The notes beneath the pieces are model-generated. The model searched no databases. It had not been told where the DNA came from and worked only from the letters and a program-made list of their open reading frames with translations. Below, in pieces: positions 49,001 through 59,369 of a DNA stretch of 64,000 bases. Location of the stretch: NCBI GenBank assembly GCA_000727475.1, contig KL647296.1, positions 2,090,388-2,154,387 of the forward strand, read 5' to 3'. Position 1 is the stretch's first letter. The number at the start of each line of letters is the position of its first letter. This stretch comes from Sarcocystis neurona. Lineage: Eukaryota > Apicomplexa > Conoidasida > Eucoccidiorida > Sarcocystidae. The position numbers and the translations under genes were made by a program.

Positions 49001-49686
49001 CTGGAAGCGAAGAACAAGGAGACGCAGAATTCGTGTCGGCAGATGAAGCAACAGCAGCAGCTGCTGCAGCAGCCCTGTCGGCGACTGCAAAATCGGCAAC
49101 AGCGACAGCAGACGCAACAGGCAGAGCAAGCAGAGCAGACCTGCGCAGAACCGAGGCAGCCGGAAGGCAGTGGGCCGGCAGGCAGCTGCACGCCGGGACC
49201 GCAGCAGATCACGCCGTTGCTGCAGCTTGCAGAAACCACCGGGGAGAAAAAGAAAGCCGCAACGTAGAGAAGAGAGAATTTGACAGGTGTGAAAGTGCCG
49301 CGTGCCGTGCAGCAGGAGACGAGAATAGCAGCGAGAGTGACTGCCCAGGTGTTCACGGAAAAGCAACAAAGAGAATGCTGCTGCAAGCCGGTGATAGGTC
49401 TCCCGTTGCCGCTGCAGCAGCAGCAGGAGCAGGAGAACAACAGGGACCCGCGACGGCGGCAGCAGCCAGAGGTACACGTGGTTGTGGAGGGATGACAGCA
49501 GGGCTGCGACTAGCCGAGCGTCTGAGTAAAATAGAGGAAACCTTTGAAGGTGCCTGTGCTTCGCTGTTAACCCACCTGCGTCAGCTGGAACCCTTGCAGT
49601 TGCTGCAGGGGCTAGCGCTGCGCCTGCACTACAATAATTATTACACGCGCATGCACGTGGCCAAGAGTCTGTTCTTACAGATGTAG
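34063..49686 (+). CDS. gamma-tubulin complex protein, GCP6-like, at least five exons
   Basis: Exons 34063-35414, 37740-42612, 43074-43736, 45581-46512 and 48804-49686 total 8,703 bp (2,900 residues); every junction is GT-AG and in phase (2, 0, 0, 2). GRIP1 signatures: ETFWLRCCLQALQGLESPLF (residues 204-223), ALHDIAE joined to VGTLVRRLRSFV across the first junction, VVRALAAAVEKYMREY, PFLHFLNSWLFRASVRDCYEEY (about 829-850), LLLPDFLLFLQRNIHETG. GRIP2 signatures: ILLFGAADVMETF, VEVELQAPFPLTLLFDA joined to ETQRLYSEIFRFLVLLAYST, then LRSYTVIDAVQHEWQQFAAY and the C-terminus LRQLEPLQLLQGLALRLHYN. Roughly 945 Gln/Ala-rich residues separate the two domains; a large insertion there is the layout of GCP6. 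GCPs nucleate microtubules as part of the gamma-tubulin ring complex at spindle poles or basal bodies. The 5' end is uncertain: 34060-34370 is CTG-oriented and may be intron, with alternative acceptors at 34030 or near 34370. Confidence 0.8.
35415..37739 (+). other. intron of the GCP6-like gene
   Basis: 2,325 bp, donor gtgagc, acceptor ctgttcag after a strong pyrimidine tract. It holds three distinct blocks: TA microsatellite (35640-35960), a 750-bp polypurine repeat (about 36271-37027), and a CTG-orientation trinucleotide block (about 37130-37735). Long frames on either strand here are composition effects. Confidence 0.75.
36271..37027 (+). repeat. polypurine minisatellite (ggaagaggg / ggagacaggaag units)
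   Basis: Almost uninterrupted purines on the + strand, built from variants of gggagacaggaagagg and gggagacatgaagaggg with isolated c and t at fixed places. Such homopurine-homopyrimidine mirror-like DNA can form triplex (H-DNA). It lies in an intron, purine-rich on the transcribed RNA. The antisense frame over it (Leu/Pro/Ser repeats) is not a gene. Confidence 0.85.
42613..43073 (+). other. intron of the GCP6-like gene
   Basis: 461 bp, donor gtgggg, acceptor gcgagcag. It is rich in CTG/TTC on the sense strand, opposite to the CAG-rich flanking exons. Both exon frames run open into it from either side, which hides the intron; the conserved 'ICKWMNTVKE | ILLFGAADVMETF' join defines it. Confidence 0.7.
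43737..45580 (+). other. intron of the GCP6-like gene
   Basis: 1,844 bp, donor gtaagg, acceptor tttttcttccccag. It includes a tetranucleotide-type (ctat)n microsatellite at about 44677-44765 and a CTG-orientation stretch near 45254-45345. The frame 45140-45496 within it is hydrophobic and Cys-rich and is not needed for the protein. Confidence 0.75.
46628..46920 (+). repeat. imperfect ACT trinucleotide repeat
   Basis: Dense act/tac/cta triplets interspersed with gtt and cac variants. The + frame 46567-47103 over it is Thr-rich only because of the repeat. The motif is different from the CAG repeats that dominate the rest of the gene. Confidence 0.8.
48127..48380 (+). repeat. tandem direct duplication, 127-bp period
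   Basis: Two copies starting at 48127 and 48254 share cgcacccctaNacat, ttt-cat-tccacgggcttctct, tacacgacgacgttt or tatacgacgatgttt, and a TA-rich tail. It lies within the last intron of the GCP6-like gene. Confidence 0.7.
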
Positions 49687-51592
49687 CAGTCCTCGCCGCA
49701 AGGAGGGCACACTTGTGAGAAGAGCCTTGCTGCGGCGGGGGCGAGCAGCGGAAGGCGAAGCAGCACATGCAGCAGCTGGCGAAGAACAGGAAGCAGGGGC
49801 GCAGCAAGAGTAGCAGCACGAGCTGCAGACGACGCAGCAACGTGCACCGCGGCAGTCCCTTTTCCGGGCTAGACCTGTTCTTACGATCTAGCTGCCTCGA
49901 CGAAAGAGTTGTGTTTATAAATCTACCCGTACGCTGCCTATGGTGGTGGTTCTCAAGGGTTTCACTCTTCGCTTCTCCACGTATCTCCGTGCTGTTGCCA
50001 TTTATCATTCATCTACATGTGTACTTGAGAAGCGTATATGCACATGCATATATATAATATGATATATATATAAATGCACGTATATTCATGTATATATAAA
50101 TATGTATATGTACACATTTATATATACATATAAATATATATATATGTATATATGTGTATAAATGTGTGTTTATATATGTATATATATTACGTACCCAGCT
50201 CTATTCTGAATTACATTACTTGTTAAAATTATCAGACGCCGGTAACTATCTCTTAGACACTGCGGCAAGTTTCGCACGTATTCTTCAGCTGCTGGAGATA
50301 CGCTGGAGCACCAGGTGATGGATTTGTATTTATGTTTGAGCTGCCACACGCAAGAGAACTTTGCGCAGCTGATGGAAACAACAGGCGAATCTGGTTATGA
50401 GTACACATAAACCTGGATCGCAGTTTTCTCTGCAAGGACTACGCATCTGAAAGTTCAGGCTGCTAAGAGCTAGTCCGCAACGACGGGAAGACGGTCTGCC
50501 TCGTCAACTGTGTCCAAAAGTGGTAAATTTTCCCCCAGCTAAGACGAACAAGTGCGGTTAACGAATACAACTGTAGCACACGCGTCCATCTGCAACCGCG
50601 GTCGCCGACTTTTTGCTCCTTTCTGCTGCGACGTATTGGGAAAGTATGCAGCTCGTTCTGAAAGAAAAATCAGTATATTGACGCCACGCCTCTTCAGCAC
50701 AAAAGAGAACGTCAGTCCAGCTGATGTTCGAGAGTTGCGAGTCACGCACTTATGACACGTCACTGTCAACTCGCACCATCAGGTACACACACCGCATGTA
50801 CGAACATTCTGTAGCTATACACCTCTACATTTATGAATGAATATCGATACAAGGACTTGATTCGCGCTTGTGCGAATGGCCCGCAAAACTACGTATGATC
50901 CTTTGGGCCCGCGCGGCCCGTTCAAATCTCTCTGTTGGCCACTCAAGACCCTCACGCCCAGCCTCTTACGCCAACGGCACAGATGTTTGCGCCTGTGAAG
51001 AAAATATGGACGCGTGTATAGAGGGCAACGTATTTTCAGCAATACTGCACGCAAAAGTGTAGACACAGCATTACTGATTTTATCGTCTACTCACCCGTGA
51101 GCCACTCGGCTTCTACAAACATAAACATATACGTACATACACATATACGCATTTTTGTGTGTCTGATTCTTCTTGGACCGCAGCAATTCAACCCAACAGC
51201 AAGTTTCCTGTCTGCAGGGAATTTCTCGCGTTTCAAGTATCGAGTAATGCTCAAAGCCCAGTTTGCGCACAGCCTTTCAGCGTGTGCAACACCATTTTCT
51301 ACACTCGGTAGGATCACCTTCGCAGTCCGAGAGAGTGCACTCTTTTCGGTGGTGTTTCCTTCGGCGTAGTACACCTCACTTTATCTTCGATGTCTTACCC
51401 AACTAAGATATATGCATGTGTATGCGTATACTTGAATGTACAGATTATATATTTGTACGACAGGCGTAAATACATGTGCTTTCTAGGAAGACAATCGTCA
51501 TATAAAGGTACGCTGATACATGCAAAAAAATTTTGATATCTCTGCGTGCATATATGTGTATGTTCAAGCTCGTGTACACGTTAACGCTACGC
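49687..51592. other. intergenic region between convergent genes
   Basis: Holds the 3' flank of the GCP6-like gene (+) and of the minus-strand membrane-protein gene. A (ta)n-rich microsatellite spans about 50030-50190. The remainder is non-repetitive with only short frames and no exon I can support. Confidence 0.55.
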
Positions 51593-54500
51593 TTAGTGCA
51601 GTAGACTCAAATCCTCGTGCGAAACCTGTGACGTGCTGCTCAGTGGCCCGCTGTAGCTAACATTACCGCGTTTGATCGTAAAATTCAGTTGAGGTGACAT
51701 GCTTTCAAATGACGCATTAATTGCGTGTACGCGTCTTGCGTTAGTTGATAAGATTTTGCGAAATTGAACAGAAACCATATATGACGCCCTACGCTGGACA
51801 CGTGAGTCAATTTTTGACGAGCCTAGAAGGACAGATCTTGATTGCACTTTCCACTTCAACACAGGTGGAATGTTTTAAACAGGAATTGACTGGAAAACGT
51901 AGTTTACATGAAAAACACTGCACGTGTACGCAACTGAGGAACCAATTGAAGCGCGCTGATGATGACGACGAATGTTTCGTATTAGCCAGCTTTTGCAAAC
52001 TGACATTTTGCATCTTACCCGGATCACTACAAGCCTTACAAGTAAGACACTGCCTGTCAGAAGAGAAAGTTGTTACTGCGTCTTATTCCCACTGAATCAG
52101 ATCCATCTATCTGATTCCTTCAGTCTCATTTCGACAGGCGCTGGCTTTCACCCTCCGGTAACAACGCCAGTGAATATACTTCCTCTGGTATTCCAAGAGC
52201 CACTCCGCATCGTAGAAGTCTAGTTACTTTTGAGTCCGTAACTTTGGGTGATCGGTTGTAGCTGCAAAGCTTTCAATAACTGGTCGGAATTATCCCTTAC
52301 GGCAAAGGAGACTTTGTAACAACTGCTTTAAGGCTTCACGAAAACAGTTCACTCGTGTGATTCTCCTCACGTTTTTAGACTTAGCCCGCACATGTGAGAG
52401 AGGGGACACTGAGGGAAGAAGAGATTCCAGGATTTTATGCTATATTCCTCCTCTCCGCTCTCTGTAGCTCCGTGATGGAGCAATAGTCATTAGATAAAGG
52501 CATCCTATGTATATACGTATAAAGAGCGAGAAAGGCGCTACTGGCTCTCTTACATGTAGCACTGTGGCACTTACTACTGTCGTTGCTTGGGGTAAGAAGA
52601 ATGCAGAATCTGTATCTTTGCACTATGGGAAATGTCCAGTTCTGCGCAATGTATCAGATATTTCACGTCTATTCGCTCTGACCGAACACGAACGTCATGC
52701 ACAAATGAATAACATGTACGCCTGTTAAAACTTACACGGTAGAGACAAGAGAAAGGTACACAACTAATCCCTTTGGAGTTAGACACATAGGAAGATATGT
52801 ATGACAGCAAGTCCACTTACGCAAGTGAGAAATGGGAGCATGCCGGTCCGGGGTAAATACGATGGCACGTGGCAAAAAATTTACGTGACCAACGACATTT
52901 ACATCATAGCATGGAAGGTGCTTCCTAACGCACGTCCACAGTTCCTGGTACCTGGCTGTGTCGCGCCGTGGACTTGGTAAGACAGTGTCACCTACTGGAT
53001 GTGTACTTTAGTTTGCGTCAAGCGCTACTAAGTATGGGTGGACTTTCTCAGTCAACGATAGAGTTGCCTCTTCCGGAAGACGAACAACTCTCCGAAAAAA
53101 GTACCCCATTGTGGAAGGCATTCGGTGTCCCGGTAGAGAGCCACGACTGCGAATCAGAGATTTAGGGGTGAATGTGGAATTACAAATTTTTTAGCAGCAC
53201 AGGTGAATGTGGATTTACGAGGTCCTTGGCAGCATAAGTTCCTTTGTCTTAGTAAATGTGTACATTCGAGGAGGCGCAGCCTTTACGTTAACACAGTGCG
53301 CTAGAGATGTTCACTGTTGTAGTCGTGAACTGATATAGTGGGTCGCACTTCTTTGGCTACCACGCGAATGCAGATGTTCTGTCTGTCTAGCGAAGTGTGA
53401 CAGTTCTTGATTGGCTGTCGAGTTTCGGGTGTAGAAACGGGCAAATCACGCCAGAAAGTCCCCTATTCACGCTTAGGTCATTACACTGATGTGAAGTTAC
53501 TCAGATGTTCCACAGCTACGTGCCTGTACAGAAGCGACAACTTTGGTAGAGTCTGTTACCTTCTAGGAGAGAAATCAACCATTCGGCATGTCCAAGAGGG
53601 CAATTTTATTAAAACTGCTACACATTTGTCTGTCACTTCGCACGTCTTATTACGTGGAAGCGCGATCACAAGATCAAGGCAACTATGTACACTGACTTGA
53701 AAAGTGGTATTCAGTCCGTCTATCGTGCGCTTGCTAGCGCATTCCACTACGAATACAAAAGTACACGTTTCAAGTCCACAGTAATGGAAGTGACTCAGTT
53801 CCCACACAACAACAGACCCTAGGTGGGAGCTTCTTTCATTTGCTTATTATCACTCGGGCGACGTGTCTAGTGGCTGTACCAGCGAGCGGACAAGGAATCT
53901 ACAGAGCACAGACAGAGAAACAATTATTAACGTATGTACTTGTTTCTTACATGCTGTCTCAATTCCTGAGTCTGCATTTAGATGCAGCGATCCAAAGAGG
54001 TAATAAAACGAAGCGTCAAAATTGTGACTGATGTAAAACGTCTCACTCTGAGAGCCCGTTGACGCTTCGATAGTCTCCGTGAGTGCTCATGCTGCACGTC
54101 CTCTAGAACAGCGACTCTTGTGCAGAGCTTAGGTCATGCGGTGGTGAAGCAGATGCACGGCCTCAAACACTTTCTTGTGAAGAAACAGATCTGTGTTCCA
54201 TCGTCCTCCCATCTGTATGCAGATGTAAATACATGCCATCGTGCGCCGACGAAGGCCGAAATCTCTAGGTGCAAAAGACACGGGACACAAAGATCACGAT
54301 ATATAGATTGTTGGTATATAAACAACGACTGTACTAGTGCGTCTGGACGCCAGCTATTTCAGAACAACAGAAATGTGTGCAGCGCGACATTCGACACAGG
54401 CACATATGCGTTCTTGACTGCTTCAAACAAATCTCAAGTACAACTCCAAACAGTGGCTGTACAGTGAGTACCGTTATTGTAACGAGGAATCGTTTGTTGT

Positions 54501-57500
54501 AAATGGGCCACCGCAAACGCCTACTTTACAAAGTGCTATTGTTTTGAATAAAATATGCGAGGTACGCACTGAAGTCATGATTGGTCACCTGCGCGTACAT
54601 TGTTGCTTCCTTCGCTGCGATCTAAGAAAACATAGACACACAGCTGCATTTGCTTGTTCGTCGACATAAACCACGTGCCGACCATGCACCTTTGCGCTTG
54701 TATATGTATACATGTATATATATATATAACCTCCTTGTTTGAAAAGTAACTCTGAACGTGAAGATATGTATGTCTACACACGTGTGTGTAAGTCTCTAGA
54801 TACATGTATAGCTATATATATGCAAATGCATAAGACGTGCTGTACCGGGACAAATAAACTTTTGGACGATGAACATATACGGATATGTGTGCAACACAGG
54901 GGCTGAAACGATACCTTTTTAGATGCGAATACGCTGTATGCGAGCAAATACATATGTATAGAAATATACCTGATATACGTACGCGTGGACATATCTGCCA
55001 ATATCATTAAAACATTACACGCTACATGTTGCGCAGTTATCGTTACACACAGACCGTCGCATATGTGCAAGTAGATATATACATGCATATACACATGTGC
55101 ATTAATATAAGTCAACGTTGAAGCCCTGGGACTCGGTATTTAACTGCTCAGGATGACTGTAAAAAGTGAGGAAGGCTCCCGGTTGTGTGGTAAAGCCATT
55201 TTTCCATCCTCGCTGCGGAGTCGCTTGTACTTCAAGACTGTTTAGGGTGGTCTCCCTGCGTCGCCGTACCGTGCGACTTCCCTTCACCCTCCTACTGAAA
55301 CTGCTTTACTGTTGGCCTTTCCACTGCTATAAAGCGCTTCCTGACCTTTCAGTATTGAACTTAAACCTGGATAATTTCTCTGTTGCCCGTTGTTTGCATC
55401 CTGCTCTACAGACTGTCACTTATCAGTAGCGAAGAACGCGTCCTTCCCTCTTCTCAGAAACTAAGCTCTCACTTCTTCGAAGTGAGTCAGACTTCTTTGA
55501 TGTGGCAGTTCCTGCTGTGGGCTTCACCGGAGCAGATAGAGAAGGGGGAGTGGGGGATATGGACAGAGCAAAGTGTGAGTGGAAGGCGTGGGAATGTTCC
55601 CGAGCTACCTTCTGTGCTGTAGAAGAGACCAGAAACGCAAGGTAGAAAATCGACCATGTTCATATGCATAAATATGAGTATACACGTGTACGCACATGGA
55701 TGGATGTGTCCGGTGATGCGAGTGCTGCAGAGCACGCGTGTGAGAATAAATAACAGAATTACCCATAAGCATCTATACACACCTACAGATGTGTGTGTAT
55801 AGTTATTTAGGTCCTAGTTGATGGCTATGAATGCAAACGACTACACGTGTATTCACAAGCTTATTCAAGATCATTTAGGCTCAGCGTTGTTGGATACCGT
55901 CGCGGGATTCCCTGCAACATGAGACACTCCTTCACACCAGGGCCAACGCACGCATATAAAGGACAGTAGCTTGAGCCTGCGTGCGCCCGGCTGCATGCAA
56001 GTCACAGCGGAGATGATAGGGAACGCAAGCGCTCTGAGGATTGCATATTACACTTTGGCGGTCTCACGCATGCACTCTCACGCATGAAATGAGAAAATGG
56101 GTGAGAACATCTGCAAAGGGCGACCTCTAAGTTGAGGCTTTTTTCACGTGAAAGCGACTACCACGCTCCGGTACTGACACGCAGGGAGAGAGATAGAGAG
56201 AGGAAAATACCTATGTATACGTATGTATATATATATATATATGTGTATGTTTACAGCCTCATGCACTCAACTTGCTTCACAGTTGCGTAGAAAGACATTC
56301 ATACAGACATGAAGGCGCGGGAAGATAGGGGTCATCAACCGGCATTATCAGGCAAGAGGGGGCTCTTATGTACGGAAAGTGTCTTTCTTCGAAGTGTAGT
56401 GCGCACGAGCGACAAGAAGAATGTACACCACTTTCTGCAAGAAAAAAAACTAAATTAGTACCTCATCTTTTGGACAATTATACATGCATCAGTGCAACGT
56501 TTACGGCGTCGCTAACTACATTTGTTTGCGGCTCTTTGCGTACGTTGAATATCGGACAGCGCAGGTGCAAATGTAGGAAAAGCTAATATCTGTACGCACG
56601 AGAAATTTTGAACGCGTAGTAATGTGGGTCGACTGCACACACACACAACAATACTTTCGCCGTTACATGATGTAGGCGCCCGAGGAGCTACGTACGTGAA
56701 ACTGTCACACATCAGCACGCGCAAGGAAATCACGCACATTTGTAAAAGTGCCTAGACTCACAGAGGGCTCCAAAGATGTGCATTTCTTTCCCTCTAACTG
56801 CACACTCTTGGTCTGATACTTGCTCGATAGAAGATACTTACGGAGATCGAAGATGAACAATAAGCCACAGAAGATCACTGCGATGAGGCCTGCGACGGAC
56901 ACGCAGAAAATTACTTTCAGAAGAACATCTTTTACACTCCATCGCCTAGTACCAGGTGCGGAGCGCCATCCAGGAGAACGTTCCTTGACATTTCTTTGCT
57001 GCCAACAGTAGACAAATGCAGCATAGAGTGAAACACATGGGTCTTTCGTTGAGTATCAAATAGAAAATACGTATACTCCTCTGTCTAAGTACACGTGGAC
57101 GTGGGGGGGAGCAGCCCACTTTTCGCGAAGACGTCGGTACACACAGTCGTTGTCCATCAGTCAGCGCGTATTCATATACGTGTAAATGCGTGTACACACA
57201 AATACTGGGACAAATGCGTCTACTAATGCGTAACCTTTCCTGTCATATAGCGCGGATGCAAGAACATGTCTTTTAAAATAACAGAGTCATTACCTGGGAT
57301 CATAAACAACTCTCATATATGCGCTTTCTGAAGCGCATATATGTGCCTTTCTCTCATGTATGTACACGCGTTTACACGCGCGTACACATTGGCGTATGCC
57401 TACAAATACAAGAATGTGTGTCTGTGGCCTCATACTTGGCATAACAAGGTGTACTCCTCGAACCCATGGAACACGTAGTCGAAAAGTGAACCCAGCGTTT

Positions 57501-58213
57501 CTGGTTACATTTTTATCACAGGTGATACACCCGCGGCAACTAAGAAGCTGTGTCAACTCCTTCGTAGGATTACTTGGAGCTGCGTAGCATTCGCTTTGTC
57601 TGACTCATGCCCAGAAAACCGGACAATGGTGAATCGTTCTGTAAAGCAGCCTTATGTTTCAATTATCGTCAATGTTGCCTTGAGTCACCATTACGTATAC
57701 GAACAACTTTCTAGACGGATGTATTCCCTAGCAATAATAAGCCACTATATGGGTGGGGCCGAAGTAAACCCGCGGTGATAGTTCGCCTTTATAAACATGA
57801 CGTCTCTCCAGTAACTCTTGGGCTTCAAAGTGCTATACTGCAGGAGATTGCCCGCTCTCGCTCGTATAGAGATGCGACGTGGAAGTGGGTAGATGCGCAC
57901 AGGTAATAAGAAATAAACCTTTTTTTTACCTACGCGAGTTACCAGTACAAATCTAATTCTCAAAGAGCCGCCTTTAGATACCGCACCTGTCCCGTGGTCT
58001 GAATGCGCGGAGTGTGGTACAGGTGGCGGTTTCGTGATCGACGGTATGCGTACGCTTGTGTACGAACGGACCACGAGATACGGTCGTAATTGCTGGCACG
58101 TTTTCCTCTTTGTCAAAACTTAGAAGTCTTACAGTTGCACAAGGGTAAGTTGGAAAACCAAGGCATTTATGATGCTCAAGCCACACATATTGCCGAACAG
58201 TTTTACTTCCAGG
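51593..58213 (-). CDS. unrecognised single-pass membrane protein with Cys-rich ectodomain, at least 11 short exons
   Basis: Exons in transcript order: 58213-57982, 57500-57436, 56998-56842, 55616-55473, 53746-53560, 53146-53029, 52944-52821, 52770-52575, 52261-52152, 52053-52019, 51793-51593 (TAA). Phases agree throughout and give 522 residues from the first listed exon. Several sites are consensus (gtaagt after 56842, 52821 and 52575; gtaaga after 52019; long pyrimidine tracts at 56999 and 52054). The third exon carries basic residues then a membrane span (VAGLIAVIFCGLLFIF). A Ser/Pro/Thr linker follows, then an ectodomain with twelve Cys and six N-x-S/T sequons, ending in NASFESMSPQLNFT. 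The layout suggests a type II surface or secretory-pathway protein. I recognise no family. Weakest points: the 53029 donor (gtagcg), everything above 57500, and the missing start. A phase-1 exon at 59369-58912 may be upstream. Confidence 0.45.
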
Positions 58214-58911
58214 CTATGCCGCAGACGCGTACTGACGCATATGCAGATAATTGAGCTCAACAAACTTCGTTCACAGCAAACACTCTGTCCCTCAAGATAT
58301 GAACCTCCAGCAGCCGAGAGACTAGAAAACTGCACAAATACAATCAAAGCTGCACGTAAACCTATTATTGTCGACAACTACTACTTTGGAAGCATACTGA
58401 TGTGGTTTACGAAGTACATTGCGACACCACGTTACCAATCTTCACTGCAGCAGGATGTGCCTGAATTTGTGCACGCGGTGTACAGACTAGAGGCGCGGCA
58501 TGAATCCGTTCGGCGGGTGAAATCAAGAAGTGCCTCAAATGCTCAACGTAAGTAGCACAAAGAAAGAAAACATGTCTGTAAGTTTGGCACAACACTTCAC
58601 GAAATGAAGGAGTATTAGTATGGCATGATATCTCAGCACTGTACGCAGAGATTGCATCTTCCCACCAAGGACCGCATCAACGATATCTCAGGTGTGACAA
58701 GCCACCAATGCACTCAAACCTGCCCGGTGCAGCACCGCAGCTCTGGGAGCAGATACGGAAGAACCCCTTCGTTTCCGGTGGTAGCATCGTGCGTCTGTTT
58801 GCACGGTGTGTCACCCGGTGTACGCGAATCGCTGTTTTATGAGCACTTATCACATACAGCGAAATACGCCTCTTTACTGGAGGCTATCGCACGAGATCAT
58901 GCAGCTCGTAC

Positions 58912-59369
58912 CGGCAGATCAATGGCGACGCAGGAGGCGGTGATATCCGTCGGAGAGACCATTTTTCCACTTGTTTGTGTAAGGGTATTTGCTGACACAT
59001 GAGCTGTCCCATTGTCAAAAGCAGATACGGGTGGCACCTGGACGTTTCCCTCTTCAGCACGATTCTCCCTTTCCTTGTTCGTTTTCGTTGCGGCGTGTGC
59101 GTCACAACTTTCACTAGTGATGACAACCTTTTTTTGAGTGTGGCTGCTAGTTCGCTGCGCGCCTGCGGAATCTTCGTCCGTCGATACGTTCTCACTTTCA
59201 TTGTGACCCTCCCGTCCTTCTTCGTCTGCCGCGGAGTCGTGTACGATCGTGCAGTTATCGTTTACATGGGCCTTCTCAAGATCCATCGTGACGTGGAACG
59301 CTGGTGAGCGGTGCGATGATTGGTGGGTGGCCGTGAAGTCAGCACACTGAGCTGCTGGATTCGTATGTG
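58912..59369 (-). CDS. candidate upstream exon, acidic/Ser/Thr-rich, minus strand
   Basis: Acceptor-like ccttttttgctag precedes 59369. The frame is open to a gta donor after 58912 and beyond to 58897. It encodes about 150 hydrophilic residues with an ATG at 59286 (MDLEKAHVNDNC), acidic runs (DEEGREGHNESENVSTDEDS) and basic patches. Composition is clearly protein-like and unlike the opposite strand. It could be the cytoplasmic N-terminal part of the minus-strand membrane protein, starting at 59286 or spliced from further upstream. I could not fix the junction to the next exon. Confidence 0.35.

Noticed and set aside
50030..50190. TA-rich palindromic sequence as an origin or transcription element
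   Set aside because: Indistinguishable from the many TATATGTA microsatellites elsewhere in the window.
52301..52408. Minus-strand exon candidate between a strong acceptor (cttccctcag) and gtaagg donor
   Set aside because: Phase is incompatible with both neighbours, whereas 52575 joins 52261 directly in phase.
55423..55472. Reading exon 55473-55616 on to a stop at 55423 as the protein's C-terminus
   Set aside because: A gtgaga donor at 55472 gives phase 1, which joins the Cys-rich exon at 53746 in frame, and further in-phase exons follow. Early termination remains a possible alternative transcript.
58645..58806. Plus-strand exon pair reading RLHLPTKDRINDIS then PQLWEQIRKNPFVSGGSIV
   Set aside because: Protein-like and in phase with each other, but neither side connects to further exons in phase, and the locus lies within the likely span of the minus-strand gene. 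Kept as a caution that isolated exons here can be mimicked.
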